Assembly: GCA_919902775.1 (NCBI GenBank)
Contig: CAKKRJ010000003.1
Location: forward strand, 248,001-312,000
Source: Burkholderiaceae bacterium
GTDB taxonomy: Bacteria > Pseudomonadota > Gammaproteobacteria > Burkholderiales > Burkholderiaceae_C
DNA: 64,000 nt
Reading direction: 5' to 3'
Shown here: positions 11,941-20,680 of the stretch, one piece after another
How positions within the stretch are numbered: the first letter of the stretch is position 1
Layout of the letters: every line of letters starts with the position of its first letter
Translations under genes and position numbers: made by a program
The notes under the pieces: generated by a model
Databases searched by the model: none
Told to the model about the DNA's origin: nothing
What the model saw: only the letters and a program-made list of their open reading frames with translations

Positions 11941-12921
11941 TCAGGCCAGGCGCAAGCCAGAGCGGAGGAAGGCCTGGCGTGTGGTTTCCAGTTCGGCCTC
12001 GGTCATGTTCAGCAAAGGCCGGCGCACCTTGCCGCCATGCTGGCCCAGCAGGTCTTGCCAGGCTTTGCCGTGGGCTTGCGGCTTGCCTTTGGGGCGGCTG
12101 TCGCGCAGGGCTTGACGCACGGGCTCCAGGCTGTCACGCACTTTGCGTGCCTCGTCGTGTTTTCCGGCAAAGGCCAGTCGGGTGTATTCGTTCATGCGCT
12201 GGTCGACCTTGGTCTGCAGCAAAAACGGCGGGGTTGAGCACAGGTACAACTTCCAGCCCAGCTCGATGATGTTGTCCAGCCAGTCGTGTTCGTCCGGGTT
12301 GCTGACGTGGATCTTGTCCCCGACCATTTCGGTCAGGCGCTTGTAATTGGCCCGGTCGGTGCTGTATTTGATGGCCACCACATTGGGCAGCTCGGCAATC
12401 CGGGCGCACAGCTCGGGACTCATCGTGTAGCCGCAATCGGGGTGGTTCCACATGGCCAGACCGATGTCGAGTTTGTCCGACAGGTGGCGGTAATACTCGT
12501 AAATGGTTTCGTCGGTGTCTGCGCCAAAGTGCAGCACTGGGCTGTGCACGATCACATAGTCGGCACCGATGTTTTGCGAGTGCTGAGCCAGATCCAGCAC
12601 GACATCGAGGTTGGTGTCCGAGCAGGAGGTGATGATGCCGCAGCGGCCGATGCCGCCACGGTCGCCCGCCGCCTGCGCGGCCTCGACCGACAGTTCCATC
12701 AGGCGCTTGCGCTCGGGAATCGACATCGAAAAGAACTCGGCCTGCTTGCCCGCAATGAACAAGCCGCCCAACTGGAGGTCCTTGATCCAGTGGTCCAGGT
12801 TGTCGCGGTAAGCCTTTTCGTCGATGCGCAGCGCGTCGTCAAACGGGGTCAGGTTGGCGGCCCAGACGCCGACCAGGTGTTCGCGGGCGTATTCCTTGGC
12901 TTCGGATTTTTTGTAGTCCAT
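11941..12921 (-). CDS. DapA superfamily lyase/aldolase, divergent
   Basis: A 326-residue class I aldolase-fold protein. The Schiff-base lysine is Lys185 in NVVAIKYSTD. The position that in dihydrodipicolinate synthase holds the catalytic Tyr (YNxP) reads WNHP (Trp158), and the usual GTTGE motif is replaced by AGKQAE near residue 57. These changes make lysine biosynthesis unlikely and suggest a pyruvate aldolase, hydratase-aldolase or decarboxylase of a catabolic pathway. It is placed between the large and small subunit genes of the molybdenum hydroxylase, so it should act in the same pathway. The exact reaction is unknown. Confidence 0.82.
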   Translation of the reverse strand: MDYKKSEAKEYAREHLVGVWAANLTPFDDALRIDEKAYRDNLDHWIKDLQLGGLFIAGKQAEFFSMSIPERKRLMELSVEAAQAAGDRGGIGRCGIITSCSDTNLDVVLDLAQHSQNIGADYVIVHSPVLHFGADTDETIYEYYRHLSDKLDIGLAMWNHPDCGYTMSPELCARIAELPNVVAIKYSTDRANYKRLTEMVGDKIHVSNPDEHDWLDNIIELGWKLYLCSTPPFLLQTKVDQRMNEYTRLAFAGKHDEARKVRDSLEPVRQALRDSRPKGKPQAHGKAWQDLLGQHGGKVRRPLLNMTEAELETTRQAFLRSGLRLA

Positions 12922-12961
12922 GGGGTTCTTTCAATGTGGTGAAGTGAAGCAATAAGGGGTT

Positions 12962-15118
12962 TCAGGTCGGTTCGTTCATGGCACGCCAGAACTGTTCAGC
13001 CGTCAAAGGAAATTGAAGCGGGCATTCGCCTAAGGGGGACAAGGCATCACGCGCCGCATTCATCAAGGCGGCTGGCACCCCGATGCAGCCTGCCTCGCCC
13101 ACGCCTTTGGCACCCAGCAAGTTGTTCGGGCTGGGGGTGCAAAAGCTGTCGATCTCGAAGGCGGGCATGTCGTCGGCGCGCGGCACCGCGTAGTCCATCA
13201 GCGAGCCGGTGATCAGTTGCCCGGCGTCGTCGTACACCAGTTTTTCGAACATCGCCTGGCCCAGCCCTTGGGCCATGCCGCCGATCAATTGGCCTTTGGC
13301 CAGATCGGGGTGGACGATGTGGCCGGCATCGTCGGCCCAGACCATTTTTTCAATCGTGGGGCGACCTGTATCGCGGTCCACCGACAGGCGTGCGATCACG
13401 CAGCCGTAGCTCCAGCTTTCGGCGGCCGTGAAGCGCCCACCGGCCGACAAGGGCAGGGCTTGTCCCGCAGCACGTTGTGCTTTCAGTGTGTGGCAAGCCT
13501 GAACGATGGCGCTGCCTGCAATGGCGGTGCTGCGGCTGGCCAGGGCCCCAATGCCGGGTGGGCAAAGTGCCGTGTCGCCGTAGAGCACGGTGACCGCCTC
13601 GGGTGTCAGATCCAGGGCCTGCGCGGCAATGCGCGCATAGGTGGTGGCGTGGCCTTGCCCCTGGGCGGGTGAGCCCGTGGCCACGGTGACCGAGCCGTCT
13701 GCATGCCAGTCGACGTGGGCCGACTCCCAGCCTGTGCCACAAGGCTCAACGTATAGCGCCAGGCCAATGCCCACCACCTCGCCCTGTGCACGACGCTGTG
13801 CTTGCAACTGACGCTGGGCGGCGTAATCAAAGCGTTCACAGGCCTGCGTCAGTGCGCGCAGGTAGTCGCCACTGTCATACACCTCACCAGTCGGTGTGGT
13901 GTAAGGCATGGCCGACGCATCGATCAGATTCAGTCGACGCAAGGCCACCGGGTCGATGCCTGCGGCGCGCGCGGCTTGCTCTACCAGGGTCTCCATCAGC
14001 AGGGCCGCTTCGGGGCGCCCTGCACCTCGGTAAATCGTGACAGGCGCGTTGTGCGCCAAACCCGCGCTGCCTTGCACGTCCAGCTTGGCCACGCGATAAG
14101 GCCCTGGCAAGATGCGGGCCGCATTGCGCAAGGGCGCCACCGCCGAAAACGGTAACCAGGCACCGATGGTGAAACGCAAATGCGCCGTCAAGGCCTCAAA
14201 CCGCCCATTGGGCGACAGGGTCAGACGCCCTGAAAGATGCGCCCCCCGGCCATGCATGCCGGAGGTGAATTCTTCGGAACGGGTGGACTGCCAGCGCACC
14301 GCTGCACGCAGTTGGCGAGCCGCCAAAATGACGGCCAGGTCTTCCGGGCACAGCGACGACTTGGCACCAAAGGCCCCCCCGACTTGCCCGGAGATGACGC
14401 GCACACGCTCTGGTGCCCAGCCCAGGGCCTCGGCGATATCGGTGCGCGCGCGAGAAGGCGTTTGCGTGCCGATCCAGACTGTCAGACTGGCTGGCGCATC
14501 GTCGGTCTCATGCACCCACTGCACTTGCACGCCACGGGGCTCCATGGACATGGCCAAGACACGGGGCACCTGCAGTTCAAGTTCGGCCGTGATGGCGCCC
14601 GCTGTGGGCTCGGAGCCTGGTTCACCCGAATCAAATTGGTGCACGACCTGCGTCACCTGCTCGGCCTGCATGTTCGAGGCGTCATCGGCAAAGTCTAAAA
14701 CAGGGGGCAATGGAGCGATCTGAAGTTGCACCGTCTGCGCTGCCGCCTGTGCTTCTTGCAGCGAACGCGCCAGCACCAAGACCACAGGCTGTCCTACATA
14801 AGTGACCAGGTCGCGGGCCAGTACTTCGGTCTGCGGTGCATGAGAAATCGGCAACAACGGGTTGGGCGGCGGTAAATGCACCGCCTGCCCCGATGGGGTC
14901 AATGTGGCGGCAGTCAAGATGGCCACCACACCGGGTGATTGTTCGGCCAAATGCGTGTCAATGGGCTGCAGGCGACCATGCGGCAGAGGCGAGCGGACGA
15001 ACACCGCATGCAAGCCGCCCGCAAGCTGCACATCACCAGTGAACATGCCGCGACCGGTGAGCAGTGCGGTGTCTTCGCGTCGCAAAGGCGTGAATGGTGA
15101 GGTGGGCATGGTAGGCAT
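12962..15118 (-). CDS. Molybdenum hydroxylase large subunit (xanthine dehydrogenase/CoxL family)
   Basis: The Mo-cofactor catalytic subunit, about 718 residues. Landmarks in order: RREDTALLTGRGMFTGDV at the N terminus, SGQVGGAFGAKSS for cofactor binding, YRGAGRPEAALLMETLVEQA near the active site, and GVGEAGCIGVPAAL holding the base-catalyst Glu. The CO-dehydrogenase signature AYRCSFR is absent, so this is not a true CO dehydrogenase. I took the ATG at 15118; ATG 15109 or an upstream TTG at 15145 are alternatives and none has a strong ribosome site. It is the first gene of the minus-strand operon running through the dioxygenase gene. Confidence 0.9.
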   Translation of the reverse strand: MPTMPTSPFTPLRREDTALLTGRGMFTGDVQLAGGLHAVFVRSPLPHGRLQPIDTHLAEQSPGVVAILTAATLTPSGQAVHLPPPNPLLPISHAPQTEVLARDLVTYVGQPVVLVLARSLQEAQAAAQTVQLQIAPLPPVLDFADDASNMQAEQVTQVVHQFDSGEPGSEPTAGAITAELELQVPRVLAMSMEPRGVQVQWVHETDDAPASLTVWIGTQTPSRARTDIAEALGWAPERVRVISGQVGGAFGAKSSLCPEDLAVILAARQLRAAVRWQSTRSEEFTSGMHGRGAHLSGRLTLSPNGRFEALTAHLRFTIGAWLPFSAVAPLRNAARILPGPYRVAKLDVQGSAGLAHNAPVTIYRGAGRPEAALLMETLVEQAARAAGIDPVALRRLNLIDASAMPYTTPTGEVYDSGDYLRALTQACERFDYAAQRQLQAQRRAQGEVVGIGLALYVEPCGTGWESAHVDWHADGSVTVATGSPAQGQGHATTYARIAAQALDLTPEAVTVLYGDTALCPPGIGALASRSTAIAGSAIVQACHTLKAQRAAGQALPLSAGGRFTAAESWSYGCVIARLSVDRDTGRPTIEKMVWADDAGHIVHPDLAKGQLIGGMAQGLGQAMFEKLVYDDAGQLITGSLMDYAVPRADDMPAFEIDSFCTPSPNNLLGAKGVGEAGCIGVPAALMNAARDALSPLGECPLQFPLTAEQFWRAMNEPT

Positions 15119-15414
15119 TGGACCAGCGCCCCAGCAGTCAGGCAATCGAATTGTTCTGAACGGTTTTCAAATTAATTGACACAATCCCGCCCAGAATTGG
15201 ACAGGAACCGCGAGCTGCTGAAACTGCACGCAGCCACCGCCCGCTTCTAGCCTTGGCAATCCAGCCTTCAAGCGGCCCCACGGTGGCAAGCCATATTGCT
15301 GGTGCACGGATCCTTGCAGTGCTGAGCTCAAGCTGCTTGCATCAGGCGGCGCAGCCTGGTACCAAATGCATTGCCGCTGGCGATCATCGGCCAGACGGTC
15401 CAGTGGTGCGTTGA
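15119..15414. other. Intergenic region between the GntR gene and the molybdenum hydroxylase operon
   Basis: About 300 bases without a gene I can support. It should contain the promoter of the minus-strand coxL operon. A near-palindrome TCAAATTAATTGA (15167-15179, one mismatch) lies roughly 50 bases upstream of the coxL start and could be an operator. On the minus strand an 84-codon open frame crosses most of the gap but has no ATG and no recognisable family. Confidence 0.5.
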
Positions 15415-16083
15415 TCAGTTTTCCGTGTGACCAAACAACGTCTTATCGCCAGCAAACACCATCTCAGCATTTCGAATGTGTTGAATCAAAACGGCGATGG
15501 CCGCCTGGACATCGCCCGCGCTGATGCGGGCAATGAGCGCTTCGTGTCCGTGGATGCTTCTTTGGAGCCTGTCCTTGTCTCGCCAAATGACGGTTCGCAT
15601 GGCGGCAAGCTTGGATGACACCAGCGTATAGGCATCATGCAGAAACGAACTGCCGGCGGCATCAATGATGGTGTCGTGAAACTCGGTGTCCAGAGCGCTA
15701 TATGGGCGAACGTCTGACGCGTGAATGGCCGCTTCCATTTGCGTGGCAATGGTTTGCAGTTTCGCCCCCAGTCCTGGCGCATCACGCGTCATGCCTTGTT
15801 TGAGCGCCGCAACTTCTAGCATTTCGCGGAAATCAATCATCTGGGCAAGTTCTTGGACGGTGACCACAAACACCGATGCACCTACATATGGGCGCAGCTG
15901 AACCAAGCCCTCTTGTGCCAACTGCCGCATGGCTTCGCGTACGGGGGTGCGGCTGATGCCCAGTTGCTCGGCGATGGTGGCTTCTGACAGAGGGCTGCCC
16001 ATAGCCAGGTCCCCTGAAATGATGGCATCTCGAATCTGATCCGTGGCGGCGACGGCGGTGGAGCGGCGGACGTAGGGTTGCAT
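15415..16083 (-). CDS. GntR family transcriptional regulator, FCD (FadR-like) subfamily
   Basis: A 222-residue repressor or activator. The N-terminal winged helix is QIRDAIISGDLAMGSPLSEATIAEQLGISRTPVREAMRQLAQEGLV, split here only for description (residues about 16-60). The helical C-terminal FCD ligand domain contains DTEFHDTIIDAAGS, with metal- or acid-binding Asp/His residues. The gene is divergent from the sugar-acid dehydratase operon and a near-palindromic site at 16141-16157 lies between them, so it most likely controls that operon and itself. The ligand is probably a small carboxylic or sugar acid (inference from the subfamily). It might also act on the minus-strand catabolic operon that follows it. 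Confidence 0.92.
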   Translation of the reverse strand: MQPYVRRSTAVAATDQIRDAIISGDLAMGSPLSEATIAEQLGISRTPVREAMRQLAQEGLVQLRPYVGASVFVVTVQELAQMIDFREMLEVAALKQGMTRDAPGLGAKLQTIATQMEAAIHASDVRPYSALDTEFHDTIIDAAGSSFLHDAYTLVSSKLAAMRTVIWRDKDRLQRSIHGHEALIARISAGDVQAAIAVLIQHIRNAEMVFAGDKTLFGHTEN

Positions 16084-16130
16084 CAGTGTGACTTGGTTTT
16101 GCGTTGATTTTAGTGACTATTTTGGGGGTG

Positions 16131-16158
16131 TTGACTCTTCTTGTGTACGGTATACAAT
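16131..16158 (+). promoter_or_regulatory. Promoter of the dehydratase operon with embedded GntR-type operator
   Basis: A -35-like TTGACT at 16131 is followed after 16 bases by TACAAT at 16153. Overlapping the -10 is TTGTGTACGGTATACAA (16141-16157), an 8-1-8 inverted repeat with a single mismatch between the arms. The T/G-rich ends with central GTA/TAC fit operators of FadR-subfamily GntR proteins. A repressor bound here would block the -10. The start codon of the dehydratase is at 16187. Confidence 0.6.
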
Positions 16159-16186
16159 GCACAAAATACAAATTTAAGGCGATCAA

Positions 16187-17383
16187 ATGAAGGTCACGGG
16201 TGTCGAAGTTTTAGAGGCCGAGCTATCGGGTCGCAACGGCATTGCATCGTGGCGTCATGTGTTTGCGCGTGTGCATACCGACGAAGGCATCTCCGGCCTG
16301 GGAGAGGTCGGCATGTCTTACGGTACGGGCGCTCCAGCCGCAGCGCCCATGGTGTTGACGCTCGCTGAGCGCTTTGTGTTGGGCGGCAATCCCTTGCACA
16401 CAGAGACCATCTGGGAACACATGTTGCGCCGCTCATTCTGGGCCGAAGGGGGTGGGCCCGTGGTGTTTGGCGCCATGAGTGCGCTGGACTCCGCCTTGTG
16501 GGACATCAAGGGCAAGGCGGCTGGCAAACCTGTGCACCAGTTATTGGGGGCTCAGACGCCTGAGCCTTTGCGCTGCTACGCCAGTCAACTTCAATTTGGC
16601 TGGGGTGATGAGGTCATCAATTACACAGAACCCGCGCAATATCTGGAAGCAGCCCAGCAGGCCCGTGCTGAAGGTTATGACTGTGTCAAGGTTGACCCGC
16701 TCATGATTGCGCCCGATGGCAGCCGAGCAACCAAGCTGCGCGGCTTGTTCACGCCGGCGCAGCGCAAGTTGTTTCGGGCCCGCATGGAGGCAATCCGCGA
16801 GGGGGTGGGCAGCGATGCCGACATCATTTTGGAGTTGCATTCATTCACATCCACCGCCGGTGCGTTGCAGGTAGCTGAATTGGTCAAAGACCTGGGCATC
16901 CTCTTCATGGAAGAGCCCACACACTACAACGGCAGCAAGGCGCATACCAAGTTCGCTCAGAAATCTCCTATTCCAGTGACCGCGGGCGAACGTCTGTACA
17001 CGCGTTGGGGCTTTTTGCCTTATTTGGAGGCTGGGGCGATGGACATGATCCAGCCCGATGTGGGTTTGGTCGGAGGTATCAGCGAAGCCGTCAAGATTGC
17101 CCATTTAGCGCACACATTTGATGTCGGTGTGCAGGCGCATGTGTGTGGCTCACCGCTGGCCATTGCGATGGCGCTGCAATTCGAGGCAGCCATCCCCAAT
17201 TTTGAAATTCACGAACACCATACTTATTCCCTCAAAGCCTGCAACCGCGATTTGTTTGAGCAGGATTTGCAGCCAGTTAAGGGGCGTTTCACGGTTCCTG
17301 TGGCCCCTGGTCTGGGCATGTGTCTGAACCGCGATGCGGAAAAGAAAATGCTGAAGTCTCACGTTGGTATCAAACCTTCATGA
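16187..17383 (+). CDS. Mandelate racemase/muconate lactonizing enzyme family sugar-acid dehydratase (galactonate dehydratase-like)
   Basis: A 398-residue enolase-superfamily enzyme. The capping domain starts MKVTGVEVLEAELSGRNG. In the barrel are YDCVKVDPLM with the lysine region, the Mg ligands in ILELHS, FMEEP and TAGERLYTRW, and the acid/base histidine in VQAHVCGSPLA. This set resembles acid-sugar dehydratases of the GalD/RspA type, which remove water from an aldonic acid to give a 2-keto-3-deoxy acid. The specific sugar acid cannot be told from sequence. It opens an operon with the DUF169 and Bug binding-protein genes and is under a likely GntR operator. Confidence 0.85.
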   Translation: MKVTGVEVLEAELSGRNGIASWRHVFARVHTDEGISGLGEVGMSYGTGAPAAAPMVLTLAERFVLGGNPLHTETIWEHMLRRSFWAEGGGPVVFGAMSALDSALWDIKGKAAGKPVHQLLGAQTPEPLRCYASQLQFGWGDEVINYTEPAQYLEAAQQARAEGYDCVKVDPLMIAPDGSRATKLRGLFTPAQRKLFRARMEAIREGVGSDADIILELHSFTSTAGALQVAELVKDLGILFMEEPTHYNGSKAHTKFAQKSPIPVTAGERLYTRWGFLPYLEAGAMDMIQPDVGLVGGISEAVKIAHLAHTFDVGVQAHVCGSPLAIAMALQFEAAIPNFEIHEHHTYSLKACNRDLFEQDLQPVKGRFTVPVAPGLGMCLNRDAEKKMLKSHVGIKPS

Positions 17384-17400
17384 ACATGGAAATCACCTCA

Positions 17401-18240
17401 ATGAACAACACCTTTGCATCCCCAATTACGGGAAAAACTTTCACAGCCAGTGACTTCAAGACGATGGCCGCCGAGCTGGAAAAAGTCTTGCGCCTGCGTT
17501 CCATCCCCTTCGGCATGAAGCTGTGTCCAACCGTTGAAGCCATGCAGGCGGTGCCGCGCATTCGGCGGCCACAAGCGGTGCACACCCTGGACCAGTTGGT
17601 TGCCCAGACTGCCCGCCTGGGCTGGACACTGGGTGTGACCACCGACGACTTGGTGGGGGACCAATGCCGCTCGGTCGTGGGCCTGGGCGGGCAGGACAAG
17701 GACTGGTACGAAGCCAAGCAATTGGTGGGTGTCTGGTACGCCACACCAGAGGACAGCGCCAAGCACCAGAGCGCCATGGATTTGGTGCCCAAGGGTCAAT
17801 ACAAGGCCTTGGTCATTTCGCCGCTGGCCAAGTGGGGCGGCGGTGATGCTGCTGGCGTGATGGACCAGCCCGACATAGCACTGTTCTATGCCACGCCAGG
17901 CGCCATGATGTATTTCATCAACGGCCTGCAGTGGCATGGCTACAAGCGTTTCGATTGGTCTTGCGTGGGCGAGTCGGCCTGCGCTGACTCGTGGGGACGT
18001 GCCTTGAAAACGCGTGAACCCAGTTTGTCCATCCCCTGTTTTGCGGAACGCCGCTACGGCGGCGTCACCGACGACGAAATGCTGATGGCTTTGCCGGTTG
18101 AATACATTGCCAAGGCCTTGCAAGGCATGCAAGCCCTGGCCAAGAACGGTTTGCGCTACCCGTTCCCCAGTTATGGCATTCAGCAAGATGCGCGTGCAGG
18201 TATGGCTGCGAGTTACGAGCCGGCAAAACCAGCAGCGTGA
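17401..18240 (+). CDS. DUF169 family protein, copy 1
   Basis: A 279-residue protein of the DUF169 (COG2043) family, whose biochemical role is not known to me. The family block begins LEKVLRLRSIPFGMKL and includes conserved Cys in MKLCPTVE, DQCRSVVG, SCVGESACADSW and SIPCFAERR, compatible with metal or cofactor binding. An ATG at 17380 overlapping the dehydratase stop is an alternative start; I chose 17401 because it gives the same length as copy 2 at 26607. From 17500 to 18140 the DNA matches copy 2 without a difference that I could find. It lies between the dehydratase and Bug binding-protein genes and is presumably co-transcribed. Confidence 0.85.
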   Translation: MNNTFASPITGKTFTASDFKTMAAELEKVLRLRSIPFGMKLCPTVEAMQAVPRIRRPQAVHTLDQLVAQTARLGWTLGVTTDDLVGDQCRSVVGLGGQDKDWYEAKQLVGVWYATPEDSAKHQSAMDLVPKGQYKALVISPLAKWGGGDAAGVMDQPDIALFYATPGAMMYFINGLQWHGYKRFDWSCVGESACADSWGRALKTREPSLSIPCFAERRYGGVTDDEMLMALPVEYIAKALQGMQALAKNGLRYPFPSYGIQQDARAGMAASYEPAKPAA

Positions 18241-18307
18241 AATCCCCTTGAACAAGTCAACAGGTTGCTGCAGTCAACCCATGTCATTTAAAAAACAGGA
18301 GACAAAC

Positions 18308-19258
18308 ATGAAAAAATTCATCGCAGGCCTTGCACTTTTTGGCTGGGCCGTTGCTAGCCAGGCGCAAAGCTATCCCGCGCAAACAGTGACGGCCATCGTG
18401 GGTTGGCCCGCAGGTGGTGCGGCTGATATCGTGATGCGTCTGTTGGCCGAAGGCATGCGCTCGCAATTCCCCAACGGCTTGGTCGTCGCCAACAAGCCGG
18501 GCGCAGGCGGCACCAGTGCCATCTCTGCCATGGTGGAGATGGCCAAACCCGATGGCTACACGTTTGCCATCGTGCCCAATTCCAACCTGGCGATTGGGCC
18601 GCAGCTGAACAAACTCAAATACAACACGCCCGACGACTACGACTTCATACTCAATGTGGTCAGTTTTTCTCCCATCATTGTTGTGCCCAAAGACTCGCCA
18701 TACAAAACAGGCAAGGATTTCGTCGAGGCAGCCAAAGCGCAACCTGGCAAGCTCAGCATTGGTTTTCCAGGCGAGACCACCATCAGCCATCTGAACGTGG
18801 AGCAGCTCAAGATCGCTGCAGACATCCATGCCATCAATGTTCCTTTTGCGGGTTGGGCGAAGGGTGGCCCGGCACTGCTGGGCGGGCACATCACAGCGTC
18901 GGTGGCACAACCCGCAGAAGTCATGCCGCAGCTCAACGTCACGCTTCGGGCTTTGGGGTCATTCAGTGATGTGCGCCAAGCGGCCTTGCCGGATACCCCC
19001 ACCTGGAAAGAGCAAGGCTATCTTGCAGCGTTTGGTGCCAAATATTTGTTGATCGCACCGAAAAACACCCAGCCGCAAGCCCTGAAGTACATCCACGATG
19101 CGGCCAAGGCGACCATGGAGTCGCCCAGTTTCAAAGAGGCCATGAAAACCCGTGGCATGGAAATCGACTACCAAGATCCGATCAAAATCAAGCAGTTGAT
19201 CTGGGATGACTACAAAAATTACACGGCCGTACTGAAGAAAATCGGGGCTTTGAAATAG
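18308..19258 (+). CDS. Bug/TctC-family tripartite tricarboxylate transporter substrate-binding protein
   Basis: A 316-residue periplasmic receptor. The ATG at 18308 has an ACAGGAGACA ribosome site and starts a signal peptide ending VASQAQS. The mature part shows SYPAQTVTAIVGWPAGGAADIVMR and NKPGAGGTSAISAM, typical of the family. It closes the dehydratase-DUF169 operon, which suggests that it binds the sugar acid or related carboxylate handled by the dehydratase (inference). No TctA/TctB genes are nearby. A longer frame from 18098 overlaps the DUF169 gene and is not needed. Confidence 0.92.
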   Translation: MKKFIAGLALFGWAVASQAQSYPAQTVTAIVGWPAGGAADIVMRLLAEGMRSQFPNGLVVANKPGAGGTSAISAMVEMAKPDGYTFAIVPNSNLAIGPQLNKLKYNTPDDYDFILNVVSFSPIIVVPKDSPYKTGKDFVEAAKAQPGKLSIGFPGETTISHLNVEQLKIAADIHAINVPFAGWAKGGPALLGGHITASVAQPAEVMPQLNVTLRALGSFSDVRQAALPDTPTWKEQGYLAAFGAKYLLIAPKNTQPQALKYIHDAAKATMESPSFKEAMKTRGMEIDYQDPIKIKQLIWDDYKNYTAVLKKIGALK

Positions 19259-19261
19259 TTT

Positions 19262-19834
19262 CTCCCCGTTTTGCACTGAAGCGAGAAGTAGAACGGTTAG
19301 CCATCACGCAGGCTGAGTTCACAGGGCATTGCCCTTCTTACGCCCAGGAGTACACAGTGATGTGCTCTGAGCGCCTGGAATTTGACGCGAAATGACCCGC
19401 ATTCGATTCGATGCAAGAGTATTGGATTCCCCTGTTATTCAGACAGCGCCAGCGTCAAGATTTTCTTGCGCGACGCGCCTCAAAGCGTGTTCCTTAAATA
19501 CCGCAATATCACCAGCTGGACTGCCCGTGTACGTCATCGTCTACGCAGTGGCTTGAATACCTCTTGCTGGCCGACGTTGGAGGACATTTCATCAGAAATG
19601 GACGTAGCGCCAACGACCTTGAGTCGACGATTGGAGGCCGAAGGTGCGAATTACCAGGAAATAAAGGATGGCATGCGACGGGACGCGGCCATACACCACT
19701 TGTCGGCGAGCTCTTTGAGCGTGACAAACATCGCGACATTGGTGGGGTTCCTGGATGCAAGTTCATTCCGGCGTGCCTTCCGCAATTGGACCGGCGCTCA
19801 ACCCTCCCAGTACCGGCAGGGTTCTATAGTTTGA
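19262..19834 (+). pseudogene. Decayed AraC family transcriptional regulator with two frameshifts
   Basis: Three consecutive frames together give an AraC-type protein. The first frame reads EFTGHCPSYAQEYTVMCSER followed by LEFDAK up to about 19390. The second continues MTRIRFDARVLDSPVIQ to about 19445. The third carries VKIFLRDAPQSVFLKYRN and the complete helix-turn-helix pair (LEDISSEMDVAPTTLSRRL and SVTNIATLVGFLDASSFRRA) to the stop at 19834. The N-terminal half of the normal 330-residue protein is missing, directly after the Bug gene. Two frameshifts plus truncation indicate a dead gene. Only the third frame (19382-19834) would look intact to a gene caller. Confidence 0.75.
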
Positions 19835-19936
19835 TTCGGTCAACTGGGCAATGGCCTGATTCCAGGCGGGATTAGGAAGAATTTGGGCAACTAACTTTAC
19901 TTTTTTGGGGTTAGGGCAAAATGGCCAAATTGCCAA

Positions 19937-19965
19937 TTGACTTTTTGAGATGACCGGTCTATTTT
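19937..19965 (+). promoter_or_regulatory. tetR promoter with TetR-type operator, site 1
   Basis: TTGACT at 19937 and TATTTT at 19960 are spaced by exactly 17 bases. The spacer holds GAGATGACCGGTCTATT, part of a 22-base element (19942-19963) that recurs with one change at 20699-20720. Its core GACCGGTC is palindromic. The -10 ends only 6 bases before the ATG at 19972, so the transcript would be leaderless or nearly so. Autoregulation by the TetR protein is inferred. Confidence 0.65.
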
Positions 19966-19971
19966 ACCTTT

Positions 19972-20655
19972 ATGAAATTGATGACTCCTTCAACACTAAC
20001 GGATGGTGCTGCCATTTTTGCAAACAATGAGCCTGGAAAGAAGAAAGTTTTGCGAAGTCGCCAAGCACGCGCGAATGTGCGATCCGATACTCGGCGGGCA
20101 CTTGTTTGGTGCGGTACTGAGTTGCTGACCGAGCGTGGCTTTCAGGTGACGGGAATTGACGAGGTACTCAAACGCGTTGGCGTGCCTAAAGGTTCGTTCT
20201 ACCATTTCTTCAAAAGCAAGGACGACTTCGGCACAGCGGTCATCGAAAATTATGTGGAGTACTACGCCCGTAAGATGGATCGCATCTTCAACGATAGCAG
20301 TTGCTCACCTTTGACGCGGCTGAAGACCTTCATCGACAATGCCAAGCATGGTATGACCAAGTTTGACTTCAAGCGTGGCTGCCTGATTGGAAACCTAGGC
20401 CAGGAGCTGGCTAGCCTAGACAATCAATTCCGGCTGCAACTGGAGGCGGTGTTGGTCTCTTGGGAAGAGCGCGTGGCAGCCTGCCTGGAAGAGGCCATTC
20501 AAGTGGGTGAAATTGCCAAAGAAAACGATGCCAAGGCCTTGTCTCAGTTCTTCTGGATTGGGTGGGAGGGCGCGATTTTGCGCTCCAAGTTGACGCGCAG
20601 CCTGCACCCCATTGACCAGTTCGTGAGCTTGTATTTCTCCAAAGTAGCTGTTTGA
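19972..20655 (+). CDS. TetR/AcrR family transcriptional regulator
   Basis: A 227-residue regulator with an N-terminal tail of about 40 residues, then the TetR helix-turn-helix (ARRALVWCGTELLTERGF is close to the start; the recognition part is GIDEVLKRVGVPKGSFYHFFKSKDDF). The C-terminal ligand domain contains GCLIGNLGQELASLD, as in the AcuR/NemR-like branch. The start at 19972 lies immediately after its promoter's -10 and has no ribosome site; ATG 19981 is an alternative. Matching operators upstream of this gene and of the C-S lyase gene suggest that it represses itself and the lyase-aap operon. The inducer is unknown. Confidence 0.9.
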   Translation: MKLMTPSTLTDGAAIFANNEPGKKKVLRSRQARANVRSDTRRALVWCGTELLTERGFQVTGIDEVLKRVGVPKGSFYHFFKSKDDFGTAVIENYVEYYARKMDRIFNDSSCSPLTRLKTFIDNAKHGMTKFDFKRGCLIGNLGQELASLDNQFRLQLEAVLVSWEERVAACLEEAIQVGEIAKENDAKALSQFFWIGWEGAILRSKLTRSLHPIDQFVSLYFSKVAV

Positions 20656-20680
20656 AATAGCGGATTGAAAAATAAAACTC

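Noticed and set aside
12962..15118. Carbon monoxide dehydrogenase as the function of the Cox-like genes
   Set aside because: The AYRCSFR active-site motif of CO dehydrogenase is absent; the loop reads YRGAGRPEA, as in other molybdenum hydroxylases.
19310..19345. A small hairpin AGGGC-ATT-GCCCT as a terminator of the Bug gene
   Set aside because: The stem is five base pairs without a proper T-run, and the bases are explained as part of the decayed AraC gene.
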